Shown piece after piece: positions 22,220 to 30,522 of a stretch of DNA of 33,224 nucleotides (positions within the stretch are counted from its first letter, which is position 1; every line of letters begins with the position of its first letter). The stretch is taken from assembly GCA_002299915.1 (NCBI GenBank), contig DBOG01000048.1, positions 1 to 33,224 of the forward strand. Reading direction: 5' to 3'. This DNA is from Proteobacteria bacterium UBA652. Its GTDB lineage: Bacteria > Pseudomonadota > Gammaproteobacteria > Nitrosococcales > Methylophagaceae. The notes under the pieces were generated by a model. That model had not been told where the DNA came from and ran no database searches. It saw nothing but the letters and a program-made list of their open reading frames with translations. Made by a program: the position numbers and the translations under genes.

Positions 22220-24871
22220 TTATCCTCCAAATAAACGCTTTTCAAGTAAGGTTATCAATGCTGGTAAAATTAATAATGTTGCAATACCTGCACAAATTAA
22301 AATAGCGGCGATAAATACGCCAACTGTTTGGTATGGCACCAGCGGAGCTGCTAATAGCGGCAAGAATCCGGCACCTAATATAATGAGATTACGAGTGATT
22401 GCACGCGCAGGCTCCCCAAACACTGTCTTAATTGCGTGTTGCCAATTACCAGTGGTTTGTCTTGCCTCTCGAGAACGCGCCAAGAAATGGATAGCATAAT
22501 CAATTGCCAGCCCCAAACTTAACGCGCTCAATACTGCCACAGGCATGTCGTAATCCTTGCCAATAAACCCAATCACACCATAAATAAAGCCAACCGTAAC
22601 GGTTAATGGGATCATAGACAAAATACCAAACAAAAATGATCTGAATAAGAAGATCATCATTAATAACACAATAACAAAGCTGCCCATAAAAGATTTCAAC
22701 ATTCCACTGACCATACTATTTTGCCAAATAACATTAATATAGGTGGCGCCAAACCAGCTTGATTTCAAGTTCATAGGCGGCGGGTTATCTTGCTCGAATG
22801 CAACCACTGCTGCCATTACTTTTTCCATATCAATATTGTCACCACTATTTAATTGCAGCATCAGATTTGATTTACGATAGTCTGGGGTTACAAAATGCCA
22901 TAGATCATGTGGTCGATGACTACTCTGATAGGTAATTAAAGTTTGCGCCACTGCGCTGGCACTATCTGGCACCCGAAACTGTGCTTCCTCTCCGCCTAAT
23001 AGTTCACGATGGACGGTTTTAATCACATCAGGTAACGCATTCACTTTACCTACAATCCCTGTCTGCAGCAGGTGCTGCTGCAGCTTAGAAATATAATGTA
23101 ACACTTCGGGCTGTTTAAATATTTCACTCCTCTGTGCCTCAGCATTAAAGAACAATTCAATTTCTGACCAAGTATCGTATTCATCATCTGAAGCATTTTC
23201 AAGAACGTCCAAGAGCTGATTTTGAATCTCTATTGAAAAATCATTAATTGTATCGCCCTGTATGTTATCAATCATTGTGATCACAGATGAGAAAGTGGCC
23301 TCTGCTTGATGAAATTCCTCAGCCATTACTCCTGCCTTCCGTACCGCTAAGCGTTGCTTCATTTGCACTATATATTCGTCAAAGGATGGTTGCTCGCCTT
23401 GTGTGTCATATTGTAGATAAGCAAGATAAGTTCCTCCAAAGTGTTTATTCATCACCTTGTCTGCAATACGAATCGAATGCTTTTCATTAAACCACTTAAT
23501 TGGATTGTCATTGATCTGAATTTGACTGATCCCATACGCCGAGAAGCCGACGCAAATCATCGTTAAGCCTAATACCATTTTAGGGCTGCGATATGTCCAA
23601 TTACCAACATATTGGAGCATTCTCCCCATGAGTGAGTTATCTTCTCCATTAATCGTCGTATTCCCAAATCCTGCCAGCTTCGCTTCAGGAATTAGCATAA
23701 TATAGGCTGGAATAAACACAATCGTCCAAAACCAGGCAAAGAACACACCCAAAGCCACAAAAACACCAAAGGTCTGCACGGGAGGAATCGGTGTCAATGC
23801 AAGTGACGCAAATCCAGCAATAGTCGTAATAGTCGTAAACAACATCGGCATAAATAAATGCTTCATTACCTCAATAATTGTTTTACGCCGATCTTTGATA
23901 AGAGGATAACGATCAAAAAATTCTGACAAAATATGTACTGAATCCAATACTGCAATAGGCATAATAAAAATCGGGATCATCGAGCTCATAATGTGGATTG
24001 TATTACCAGAAACAACCAAAATGGCCATTGTTGATAACGCGCTGACCATTGCCACAATCATTGGTGAAATGATCAGCGTTAGATTCCGGAAGAAATACCA
24101 CAATAGCAAGAAAATGACGAGCATCGCCAACGGTGCTGAAATCGCCATTTGGACAAACATCTCCACCCCAAAAGTATCTTTAGCAACGGGCAAGCCGGTG
24201 ATATAAACTTTATCTTCATCAGACCAGTCTTCCGTAAACGCGAGCAGCTTTTCTCGCACATCATACGAATCATGTTTGCTGACCAAAGGTAAATAAACGG
24301 CAATTGCTTTGTGATCTTCACTTACTACGGTACCAATCAAAAAGGGGATCCGTAGCGTTCGCTCACGAAAAGTCGCCACCTCTGCTTGTGTCGTTGGCGC
24401 CTTGGGCATCAACCAGTCAAAATTGACCACCCCTTCGCCACCTTGCTCAATATTATCTATTTCTGAAGGTGCAATAATGTCAACCTCGATCACGCCACGC
24501 TGCTCGCCCTTTTCTTGCCATGTTAATGTTTTCGCAAATTCCGTTAATTCATAAACCCGAGTTAAAGATCTTTTATTAAAAATACCCGCTTCATGTTCTG
24601 TGTTAACAACCCCCACCACCACAATATCATTTAAACCAAACTCCTTTTTGGCCGCATTATGAAAGACCCGAACCGGCTCATCTGCAGGCAACATGTTTTC
24701 AGGATCGGTATCCACTTTTAAGCTGTGCAAGCTTGGAAAAGTTTCTGGTGAAATACTAGGAAGCGTGGCAAGCGAAATCACCAATAAGGCAAATACAGCC
24801 ATCACCCATGACACAACACGCGGCTTGTCCACTGCGAAGTCAATTAACCAGCTTGATTTTTGTAACGACAT
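22220..24871 (-). CDS. MMPL/RND-family inner-membrane transporter
   Basis: The 883-residue protein has the RND two-half layout. Each half has one helix before a large periplasmic loop, then five helices. The first half contains the loop with PADEPVRVFHNAAKKEFGLNDI and the helix cluster AMLVIFLLLWYFFRNLTLIISPMIVAMVSAL, with SMIPIFIMPIAVLDSVHILSEFFD (an RND SSD/MMPL motif). The second half has a matching cluster ending FLARSREAR. The sequence is the MMPL type rather than the AcrB multidrug type, since no adaptor (MFP) is present in the operon; a LolA-like protein and an outer-membrane protein follow instead. Substrate unknown; lipid or hydrophobic sulfur compounds are possibilities. ATG 24871 is preceded by GGAGT. 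Confidence 0.93.
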   Translation of the reverse strand: MSLQKSSWLIDFAVDKPRVVSWVMAVFALLVISLATLPSISPETFPSLHSLKVDTDPENMLPADEPVRVFHNAAKKEFGLNDIVVVGVVNTEHEAGIFNKRSLTRVYELTEFAKTLTWQEKGEQRGVIEVDIIAPSEIDNIEQGGEGVVNFDWLMPKAPTTQAEVATFRERTLRIPFLIGTVVSEDHKAIAVYLPLVSKHDSYDVREKLLAFTEDWSDEDKVYITGLPVAKDTFGVEMFVQMAISAPLAMLVIFLLLWYFFRNLTLIISPMIVAMVSALSTMAILVVSGNTIHIMSSMIPIFIMPIAVLDSVHILSEFFDRYPLIKDRRKTIIEVMKHLFMPMLFTTITTIAGFASLALTPIPPVQTFGVFVALGVFFAWFWTIVFIPAYIMLIPEAKLAGFGNTTINGEDNSLMGRMLQYVGNWTYRSPKMVLGLTMICVGFSAYGISQIQINDNPIKWFNEKHSIRIADKVMNKHFGGTYLAYLQYDTQGEQPSFDEYIVQMKQRLAVRKAGVMAEEFHQAEATFSSVITMIDNIQGDTINDFSIEIQNQLLDVLENASDDEYDTWSEIELFFNAEAQRSEIFKQPEVLHYISKLQQHLLQTGIVGKVNALPDVIKTVHRELLGGEEAQFRVPDSASAVAQTLITYQSSHRPHDLWHFVTPDYRKSNLMLQLNSGDNIDMEKVMAAVVAFEQDNPPPMNLKSSWFGATYINVIWQNSMVSGMLKSFMGSFVIVLLMMIFLFRSFLFGILSMIPLTVTVGFIYGVIGFIGKDYDMPVAVLSALSLGLAIDYAIHFLARSREARQTTGNWQHAIKTVFGEPARAITRNLIILGAGFLPLLAAPLVPYQTVGVFIAAILICAGIATLLILPALITLLEKRLFGG

Positions 24872-24913
24872 TGATTCGAGTACTCCAAAAAGAACAAAGA
24901 TTAGACGTTTATA

Positions 24914-24942
24914 ATATTAGCACTTGCTAATAAATGGTGCAA
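24914..24942 (-). promoter_or_regulatory. Candidate promoter of the RND-arsR operon
   Basis: On the minus strand, TTGCAC (24942-24937) and TAATAT (24919-24914) are 17 bases apart, each matching the consensus at four of six positions. Transcription would run to the RND gene at 24871. The promoter overlaps the inverted repeat 24917-24949, so a bound dimer would block it. Confidence 0.5.
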
Positions 24943-24949
24943 GTGCTAA
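24917..24949. promoter_or_regulatory. Operator-like inverted repeat between sqr and the RND operon
   Basis: The arms TTAGCACTTGC (24917-24927) and GCAAGTGCTAA (24939-24949) are a perfect 11-bp inverted repeat with an 11-base spacer. The left arm is nested in a near-palindrome, ATTAGCA-CT-TGCTAAT. It overlaps both divergent candidate promoters (-35 elements of each direction lie in the arms). It is the best candidate binding site for the ArsR-family repressor encoded in the operon. Confidence 0.75.
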
Positions 24950-24952
24950 ATT
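24924..24952 (+). promoter_or_regulatory. Candidate promoter of sqr
   Basis: TTGCTA (24924-24929) and TAAATT (24947-24952) are 17 bases apart, each four of six to consensus, 35 bases before the sqr ATG. A GAGG motif (24972-24975) serves as a Shine-Dalgarno sequence about ten bases before ATG 24988. The promoter lies within the inverted repeat, which would allow repression in the absence of sulfide. Confidence 0.5.
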
Positions 24953-24987
24953 ATATTTGTACTGTTAATTTATGAGGCCTTAATAAA

Positions 24988-26259
24988 ATGGCAAAAATTA
25001 TTATTTTAGGTGGCGGCATTGCAGGCGTCTCGCTGGCTTATGAAATACGTGCAAAAACAAAAACAATGGATCATCAAGTTATTCTTATTTCTGATAGTGA
25101 AACCTTTCATTTTGTGCCTTCAAATCCTTGGGTTGCTGTTAATTGGCGCTCTCCTGAGAGCATTAAAGTTCCGCTAGCTCCTTATCTGGCAAAAAAGAAG
25201 ATCGCGTTTGTGCATCAAGCTGCAAAGCGTCTTAATCCTGCTGAAAATAGTATTGAACTCGCAGATGGTACAGAGATTACATATGATTTCCTTGCCATCA
25301 CAACAGGCCCAAAGTTAGCCTTCGATGAAATAACTGGGCTTGGCCCTGATGGTTTTACCCAGTCTGTTTGCCATGTTGACCATGCCGCGGATGCCGCCAA
25401 CAATTGGGATCAGTTTGTTGAAGATCCTGGCCCGATGATTGTCGGCGCAGCACAATCTGCCTCCTGTTTCGGCCCCGCATACGAATATGCTTTTATTGCA
25501 GAAACTGAATTACGGAAACGTAAAATCCGCCATAAAGTACCGATGACTTATATAAGTTCAGAGCCTTATATCGGCCATCTTGGCTTGGGTGGTGTTGGCA
25601 ATTCAAAAGCAATGCTTGAAGGCGTGCTGAGAGATCGGCATATTAACTGGATCACTAACGCCAAAATTGACAAAGTCGAAGAGGGCACGATGTTTGTCAC
25701 TGAAGTAGATCAGCAGGGTGGCGTCAAAAAGAAGCATAAACTGCCCTTTTCTTATTCTATGATCTTGCCAGCATTTAAAGGCATTGATGCGGTGCAGAAT
25801 ATTGATGGGTTAGTGAATCCGCGGGGCTTTATTATTGTCGATGAGCACCAACGCAACCCGAAATATCATAATATTTTTGCTGCGGGAGTCTGTATTGCAA
25901 TTTCACCACTCGAAGTGACGCCGGTTCCGACAGGTATACCAAAAACCGGTTATATGATTGAATCTATGATATCGGCTACCGTAGAAAATATTGCTCAAAT
26001 GTTAGCAGGCCAGGAACCTTCACATACCGCAACCTGGAATGCAATTTGTTTAGCCGATATGGGAGACTCGGGTATTGCCTTTGTTGCGATGCCACAAATC
26101 CCGCCTCGTAACGTGACATGGGCAAGGCAGGGCAAGTGGGTACACACTGCAAAAGTGATGTTTGAAAAGTATCATCTACGAAAAGTCAAAACAGGTAAAA
26201 CCGACCCCATATTAGAGCGCCAGCTATTGAAAATGATGGGTATTAATAAGCTGGAGTAG
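24988..26259 (+). CDS. sqr: Sulfide:quinone oxidoreductase
   Basis: SQR oxidises sulfide to zero-valent sulfur or polysulfide and reduces membrane quinone. The 423-residue flavoprotein has the FAD-binding motif IIILGGGIAGVSLAYEI (4-20), the second dinucleotide-domain region and the conserved active-site cysteines Cys128 (QSVCHVD), Cys160 (QSASCFGP) and Cys354 (NAICLAD). Cys128/Cys160 match positions 128 and 160 of the Acidithiobacillus ferrooxidans enzyme, and the third matches its Cys356 within two residues. The full triad supports a true SQR rather than an FCC or NDH-2 relative. The C-terminal amphipathic part is suited to membrane binding. It is divergent from the RND operon and probably repressed by the ArsR protein. 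Confidence 0.93.
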   Translation: MAKIIILGGGIAGVSLAYEIRAKTKTMDHQVILISDSETFHFVPSNPWVAVNWRSPESIKVPLAPYLAKKKIAFVHQAAKRLNPAENSIELADGTEITYDFLAITTGPKLAFDEITGLGPDGFTQSVCHVDHAADAANNWDQFVEDPGPMIVGAAQSASCFGPAYEYAFIAETELRKRKIRHKVPMTYISSEPYIGHLGLGGVGNSKAMLEGVLRDRHINWITNAKIDKVEEGTMFVTEVDQQGGVKKKHKLPFSYSMILPAFKGIDAVQNIDGLVNPRGFIIVDEHQRNPKYHNIFAAGVCIAISPLEVTPVPTGIPKTGYMIESMISATVENIAQMLAGQEPSHTATWNAICLADMGDSGIAFVAMPQIPPRNVTWARQGKWVHTAKVMFEKYHLRKVKTGKTDPILERQLLKMMGINKLE

Positions 26260-26359
26260 TTTATTAGGGAAAATAGCAGCTATCGTATCAATCGCTTTTA
26301 AGTTGTAATAGCGCATGAAAGATGAGATTATTGTGAAAAAACAGCCGTCAAGGATCTCT

Positions 26360-29300
26360 ATGAAAAAATCTTACTTTGTTTCCTGCCTCCTGCTGCTTTC
26401 CCAGATCTGGTCTTTATCTGCTATTGCCGCCCCCACGGTCGATACAGTTTTTACCTATAATGACTCCCCGCTGTCGATTTCGCTTGTCGTAGCAGAGCCT
26501 GCGGGCGTCCCCCGTCATAATTGGCCTGTTAGCAGTGGCATTGGTCTACATATGGGCCGTATTATGCAGGTAAGCGAATTGGGCTTAAAGAACGATTCTG
26601 GCCAAGCCATTGCAGCTCAATTTGATGTGCTCTCTTGCTGGGGAGCAGCGGTGAGTGGCGATCAAAAAAGCTGTGCGGCTGGCGCGTCCATTCGGGTGGT
26701 TCGTGTTAGCTTTCAAACTCAGCTTGGCGCGTTTGAAGAAAAAACATTTACTCTGGATAACTCAGCCCAAACGAATAATGCCCCCCTGTTAGCTACAGAT
26801 TCTGCCAATAACATTACGATCAATACCGGTGCTGCTGAATTTACTATCAATAAACAAAAATTCAATTTATTTGACCATATTACCCGTGATAACGGCCAAA
26901 CCGAAATGGTGGGGCAATCTGGTGGCATTTATATTGTTGATGAAAATGGGGTTGTTTTCGATACGACAGATATGGTGCCTGAAGAAATTGTGATTGAAGA
27001 TAATGGCCCATTAAGAGCCGCTATTTATATAAAGGGGTATCTTAAACAGCAGGGTGGATCAGAAATTTATGGTGAAAAAACTGTTCGTGCAAGCTTTTTT
27101 GAGCCAAAGGACTTTCTAGTCGAAGCAGGCTATACCAATATAGCGTGTGACCCGCTTGTTTTAGCCTTCCCTAACTGTTTCCCCAAATACAATGCCAATG
27201 CCCCTAATCCTTGGAAATTAGTGCCGATCGAGGTGCGGATGGAATTCTATAAGGATCAAGATTTCGTTAAGCTAACGACGTCACTCACTAATGAAGGCGG
27301 CACCCGGGGTCATTTCAATAGCAGGGGGAGCGCTCAAGATGATATCACTGCTGACGACCCTACTTATCGCAAAGATAATTATGTCTTACACCTCAATGAA
27401 TTTGGCTTACGCTTGCCTCTGAATATGCCCGATCAAACACTCCTCTTCCAAACACATTATCAATCTGGCAGCCTTGCGCGTTCAGACAAACTAGAAAAAA
27501 TCCAAATTCACAAAGTGAATAGCCACCGGGAACAAGATAATTTATTTTATCAAGTGATTAAAAATGATTCACAAATTATGGAAAAGGGTCGCCGCACCAG
27601 TGGATTGCTTAATATCGAAAGCGATCAAGCGGGCGTCTTAGTCGATATGATGGATTTCTGGCAAAAACACCCTAGTGCGATTGCTTATGACAATAATCAG
27701 CTTATGGTTAAATTTTTACCTAAGTGCCCCGAGCCTATTACTAATAGCTTGTGCCGCTATCCTGCAAATGGATATAATCCCGAAGATTTAAACCCTGATA
27801 ATCCAAATGAAATCATTGTTAGGCGTTTTAACACTGGCAACATCCCAAATTATCGCTATGACATTAATGTATACAATATCAATGCTGGCAAGCGTATTTT
27901 AAATACGATTTATCTGTCTTTTCACGCAGCAAACACAACGCCTCAACAGGCCAGTACAACAGCAGATGCCCTGAAGACTTCGCCACTGCTTGCGGTTGCG
28001 CCCGCAGATTATACTGCCAATACCTTTGCCTTTGGTGAAGTCCCTGTCGGACGGATCCACAGCAATCCTGCCTCTTTTGATTACACCCCAACAGCTATCG
28101 AGCCTGATGCTGCTGAAATGGATCAGGTATTAAGCCGATTTAACCGTATGCAAGCGTCCTATACCGATCCCGCGATTGGAGAGCACAAAGGAAATCGCGT
28201 AAACGGTGGCCGAGACCATCGCTTTAGAAGCAATATTGGCGCTTATCCCGGCGGATCCGCAGGCGCTGGTCGGGAAGAAGGGCGTTACCATGGTTACAAT
28301 CAAGATAGCCAAACAAGCTTTTTTGGTCGTGGCTTATTTGGCAACTTTGATTATGGTGATATTAGCTGGAATAATGGCTTCGCTAACTTACATTACGATC
28401 ATGATGCTAGTTTATGTCGTATTTTCATGAGCACCGGTGATTATAATCATTTTGAATGGTGTCGTTCTGGCGTGCGTTTTAAATCTGATATTGGATTTAA
28501 CCATGTCACTGTACCCGATAAAAGCCACCTCAATTCTTTTAGTATGTTCACCAATGTATATGAATCGACAAGGGCACATGCGTTTGGCCGTCAACCTGAT
28601 GGTTATCTTGGCCATCGTTGGAATGAAGGGATGAAATTTCTGTATCTGATGACTGGCGATCGCTTTGCCAAGCAGTCCTTGCGCCGAGATTCTAATGCCT
28701 TGCTTGCTCACTCAGGTACTTTTGCCTTTGATCCTACAAATGGACGCTGGCAATCTAGAACGATTAAAAACTTAATCAATGGCCATCAAGTCTTCGGCGA
28801 TCAAATCCTGTTTGATAAAGCAGAAATGCTGATGGCTTTAGCGAAAGATCAGCAAGCGGGTGATGGCAAAGTGACCACGACCACCAACCTACTGATGGAG
28901 GTTTATTTTGTTAAAGCGTTCACCAGTTTTTTACTCGAATCTTTAGCGCAAGATCACCCATCAGGAACAACGCTCTCCACAGATCTATTAAGCAATTTCG
29001 CACGCTACTATAAGGACACCTTTCTGACCAATGGTAGCGGCTCAATCAATAGCTACCTCCCGCTGGGAACGACCGAAGCTGCCGCAGCCAATGCCGAAGC
29101 CATTGACATTCTATATATTGGCTACTTACTCACTCAAAACACAGATTACCTCCGCAAAGCTCGCCAATGGTTTAGAGATATATTACTGTATGGTTGCTCT
29201 TCCAGCTCCCCACACGACTTAGATGCCATCAATTACACGACGGGTGATAGTGTGTGCAAAATTGGTGCCTATGCAGATGGATTTCCAGGCAGTGTCTCTA

Positions 29301-29929
29301 AAAACACGGGTTGGCTAATGGCAATGGGTAGCTTTGCCACCTTATTCGAATCCTTGTTGGGTGGGCAAACTCTTGACGCCCATCCTGAAATTGGCACCGT
29401 TTCAGGGCTTCCTCTTATTGGCAGCCAAGGCACAATCGAAGTGTCGGTTACCGATCCAGATAATGATATAAAAGAAGTGCGTTTGGAGTGGATGAGTAAG
29501 GCAGACGTTAATGCCGATGAAGGGCTACAGCATCTCATTTGTTTAGATGATGGCAGCGCACACACGACCGACATTAAAGTCGGCCCCATTTATAATCAAC
29601 GAACCGACGGAAATAGTGGCGATCAGACGGCTAATGATGGACTCTACACCTGTACAATTCAAGCGGCAGATGGCCTGTCTGATACCGATTTCTCTGATAT
29701 TCGCATTGTCGCCATTGATCAAAACGCACAGCGTGCTTTTAAGCGACCCCAACCCATTATTGTGGGCGATGTAAATGGGGATGGTATTATCAATATTTTA
29801 GATGTGATTGCGATTATCAATCTTATTTTAAATAATGGCGCCGTCACAGAGGCGGCCGATTGCACGGGAGATAATACGGTTAATATTGCCGATGTTGTGT
29901 GTGAAATAAACCTTATTTTAAATCTCTAA
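26360..29929 (+). CDS. Large secreted RIFT-barrel/lyase-like protein with dockerin-like C-terminus
   Basis: The chosen start is ATG 26360 (AGGA at 26351-26354 ahead of it, followed at once by a signal peptide MKKSYFVSCLLLLSQIWSLS); an upstream in-frame ATG at 26315 adds 15 residues. The 1189-residue product has an N-terminal beta barrel-like region with VPRHNWPVSSGIGLHMGRI, a central beta-sandwich and an alpha-rich C-terminal half (RYHGYNQDSQTSFFGRG onward). This order recalls PcRGLX/YetA-like rhamnogalacturonan-lyase families; I am not certain. A further beta domain (VSVTDPDNDIKEVRLEW, about 1030-1130) precedes the last 54 residues, two dockerin-like units (GDVNGDGIINILDV and TGDNTVNIADVV). 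Probably extracellular and active on polysaccharide. Confidence 0.85.
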   Translation: MKKSYFVSCLLLLSQIWSLSAIAAPTVDTVFTYNDSPLSISLVVAEPAGVPRHNWPVSSGIGLHMGRIMQVSELGLKNDSGQAIAAQFDVLSCWGAAVSGDQKSCAAGASIRVVRVSFQTQLGAFEEKTFTLDNSAQTNNAPLLATDSANNITINTGAAEFTINKQKFNLFDHITRDNGQTEMVGQSGGIYIVDENGVVFDTTDMVPEEIVIEDNGPLRAAIYIKGYLKQQGGSEIYGEKTVRASFFEPKDFLVEAGYTNIACDPLVLAFPNCFPKYNANAPNPWKLVPIEVRMEFYKDQDFVKLTTSLTNEGGTRGHFNSRGSAQDDITADDPTYRKDNYVLHLNEFGLRLPLNMPDQTLLFQTHYQSGSLARSDKLEKIQIHKVNSHREQDNLFYQVIKNDSQIMEKGRRTSGLLNIESDQAGVLVDMMDFWQKHPSAIAYDNNQLMVKFLPKCPEPITNSLCRYPANGYNPEDLNPDNPNEIIVRRFNTGNIPNYRYDINVYNINAGKRILNTIYLSFHAANTTPQQASTTADALKTSPLLAVAPADYTANTFAFGEVPVGRIHSNPASFDYTPTAIEPDAAEMDQVLSRFNRMQASYTDPAIGEHKGNRVNGGRDHRFRSNIGAYPGGSAGAGREEGRYHGYNQDSQTSFFGRGLFGNFDYGDISWNNGFANLHYDHDASLCRIFMSTGDYNHFEWCRSGVRFKSDIGFNHVTVPDKSHLNSFSMFTNVYESTRAHAFGRQPDGYLGHRWNEGMKFLYLMTGDRFAKQSLRRDSNALLAHSGTFAFDPTNGRWQSRTIKNLINGHQVFGDQILFDKAEMLMALAKDQQAGDGKVTTTTNLLMEVYFVKAFTSFLLESLAQDHPSGTTLSTDLLSNFARYYKDTFLTNGSGSINSYLPLGTTEAAAANAEAIDILYIGYLLTQNTDYLRKARQWFRDILLYGCSSSSPHDLDAINYTTGDSVCKIGAYADGFPGSVSKNTGWLMAMGSFATLFESLLGGQTLDAHPEIGTVSGLPLIGSQGTIEVSVTDPDNDIKEVRLEWMSKADVNADEGLQHLICLDDGSAHTTDIKVGPIYNQRTDGNSGDQTANDGLYTCTIQAADGLSDTDFSDIRIVAIDQNAQRAFKRPQPIIVGDVNGDGIINILDVIAIINLILNNGAVTEAADCTGDNTVNIADVVCEINLILNL

Positions 29930-29936
29930 CTAAAGT

Positions 29937-30356
29937 CTACTGGATGTCATAATACCTTTCTGGCGCGATATAGCTATGACCATTATCGTCATAACACAGC
30001 ATGCGCGTCTCAATATACGCGCCACCATTGTCAATCACCCGCGTTGAAACAAACCGGCAATTATTGCGATCATCGTTAGTATTATAATAACGCGCATCTC
30101 CCTGAGCGGCATCGCCATACAAACTATAATCACCATAAAGTCGGCTGTTATTACGCTTAGGAAAGTGTCCATACGCATCATCTGAATATCTAGGTAAATA
30201 AACGCGCCTGTCCTGACCTGCGCGCTCTATCTGATCGCCACCATAGCCTAGCATTCGGTCGGGATAATCATCGCCTCCAAACTCTCCCGCCACACTCAGC
30301 GCTGGCAAAATAGTCACTATCCCAACAATCAATAATATATTTTTTGCTATTTTCAT
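29937..30356 (-). CDS. Small secreted hypothetical protein
   Basis: The 139-residue product has a signal peptide (MKIAKNILLIVGIVTILPAL, cleavage near SVAG) and a mature part rich in Tyr, Asp, Asn and Arg, with repeated RY/YGD-like dipeptides. Two Cys (in NNCRFVS and RMLCYDD) could form a disulfide. I recognise no family. It lies seven bases from the end of the convergent large protein gene and reads away from the FG-GAP gene, so it may be a separate unit. Secretion is likely; function is unknown. Confidence 0.7.
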   Translation of the reverse strand: MKIAKNILLIVGIVTILPALSVAGEFGGDDYPDRMLGYGGDQIERAGQDRRVYLPRYSDDAYGHFPKRNNSRLYGDYSLYGDAAQGDARYYNTNDDRNNCRFVSTRVIDNGGAYIETRMLCYDDNGHSYIAPERYYDIQ

Positions 30357-30522
30357 TGCTTTCCCCTATGCCATAACAAACCTGTTCAGGATTCACCCCT
30401 CACAATAATAGAGACACCACCATCTATTAATTTGTTCACCGCCGCATAATCAAACCGAAGCTAATGCCGCTTTAACAGCAGACCAAACCCCAGTTAAGCC
30501 GCAAATAAGAACCAACGTTTAC
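30357..30522. other. Intergenic spacer with nothing recognised
   Basis: The 166 bases between the small secreted protein and the end of the FG-GAP gene contain no ORF of note, no clear hairpin and no repeat that I could see. Promoter elements for the small secreted gene presumably lie here. Confidence 0.5.
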
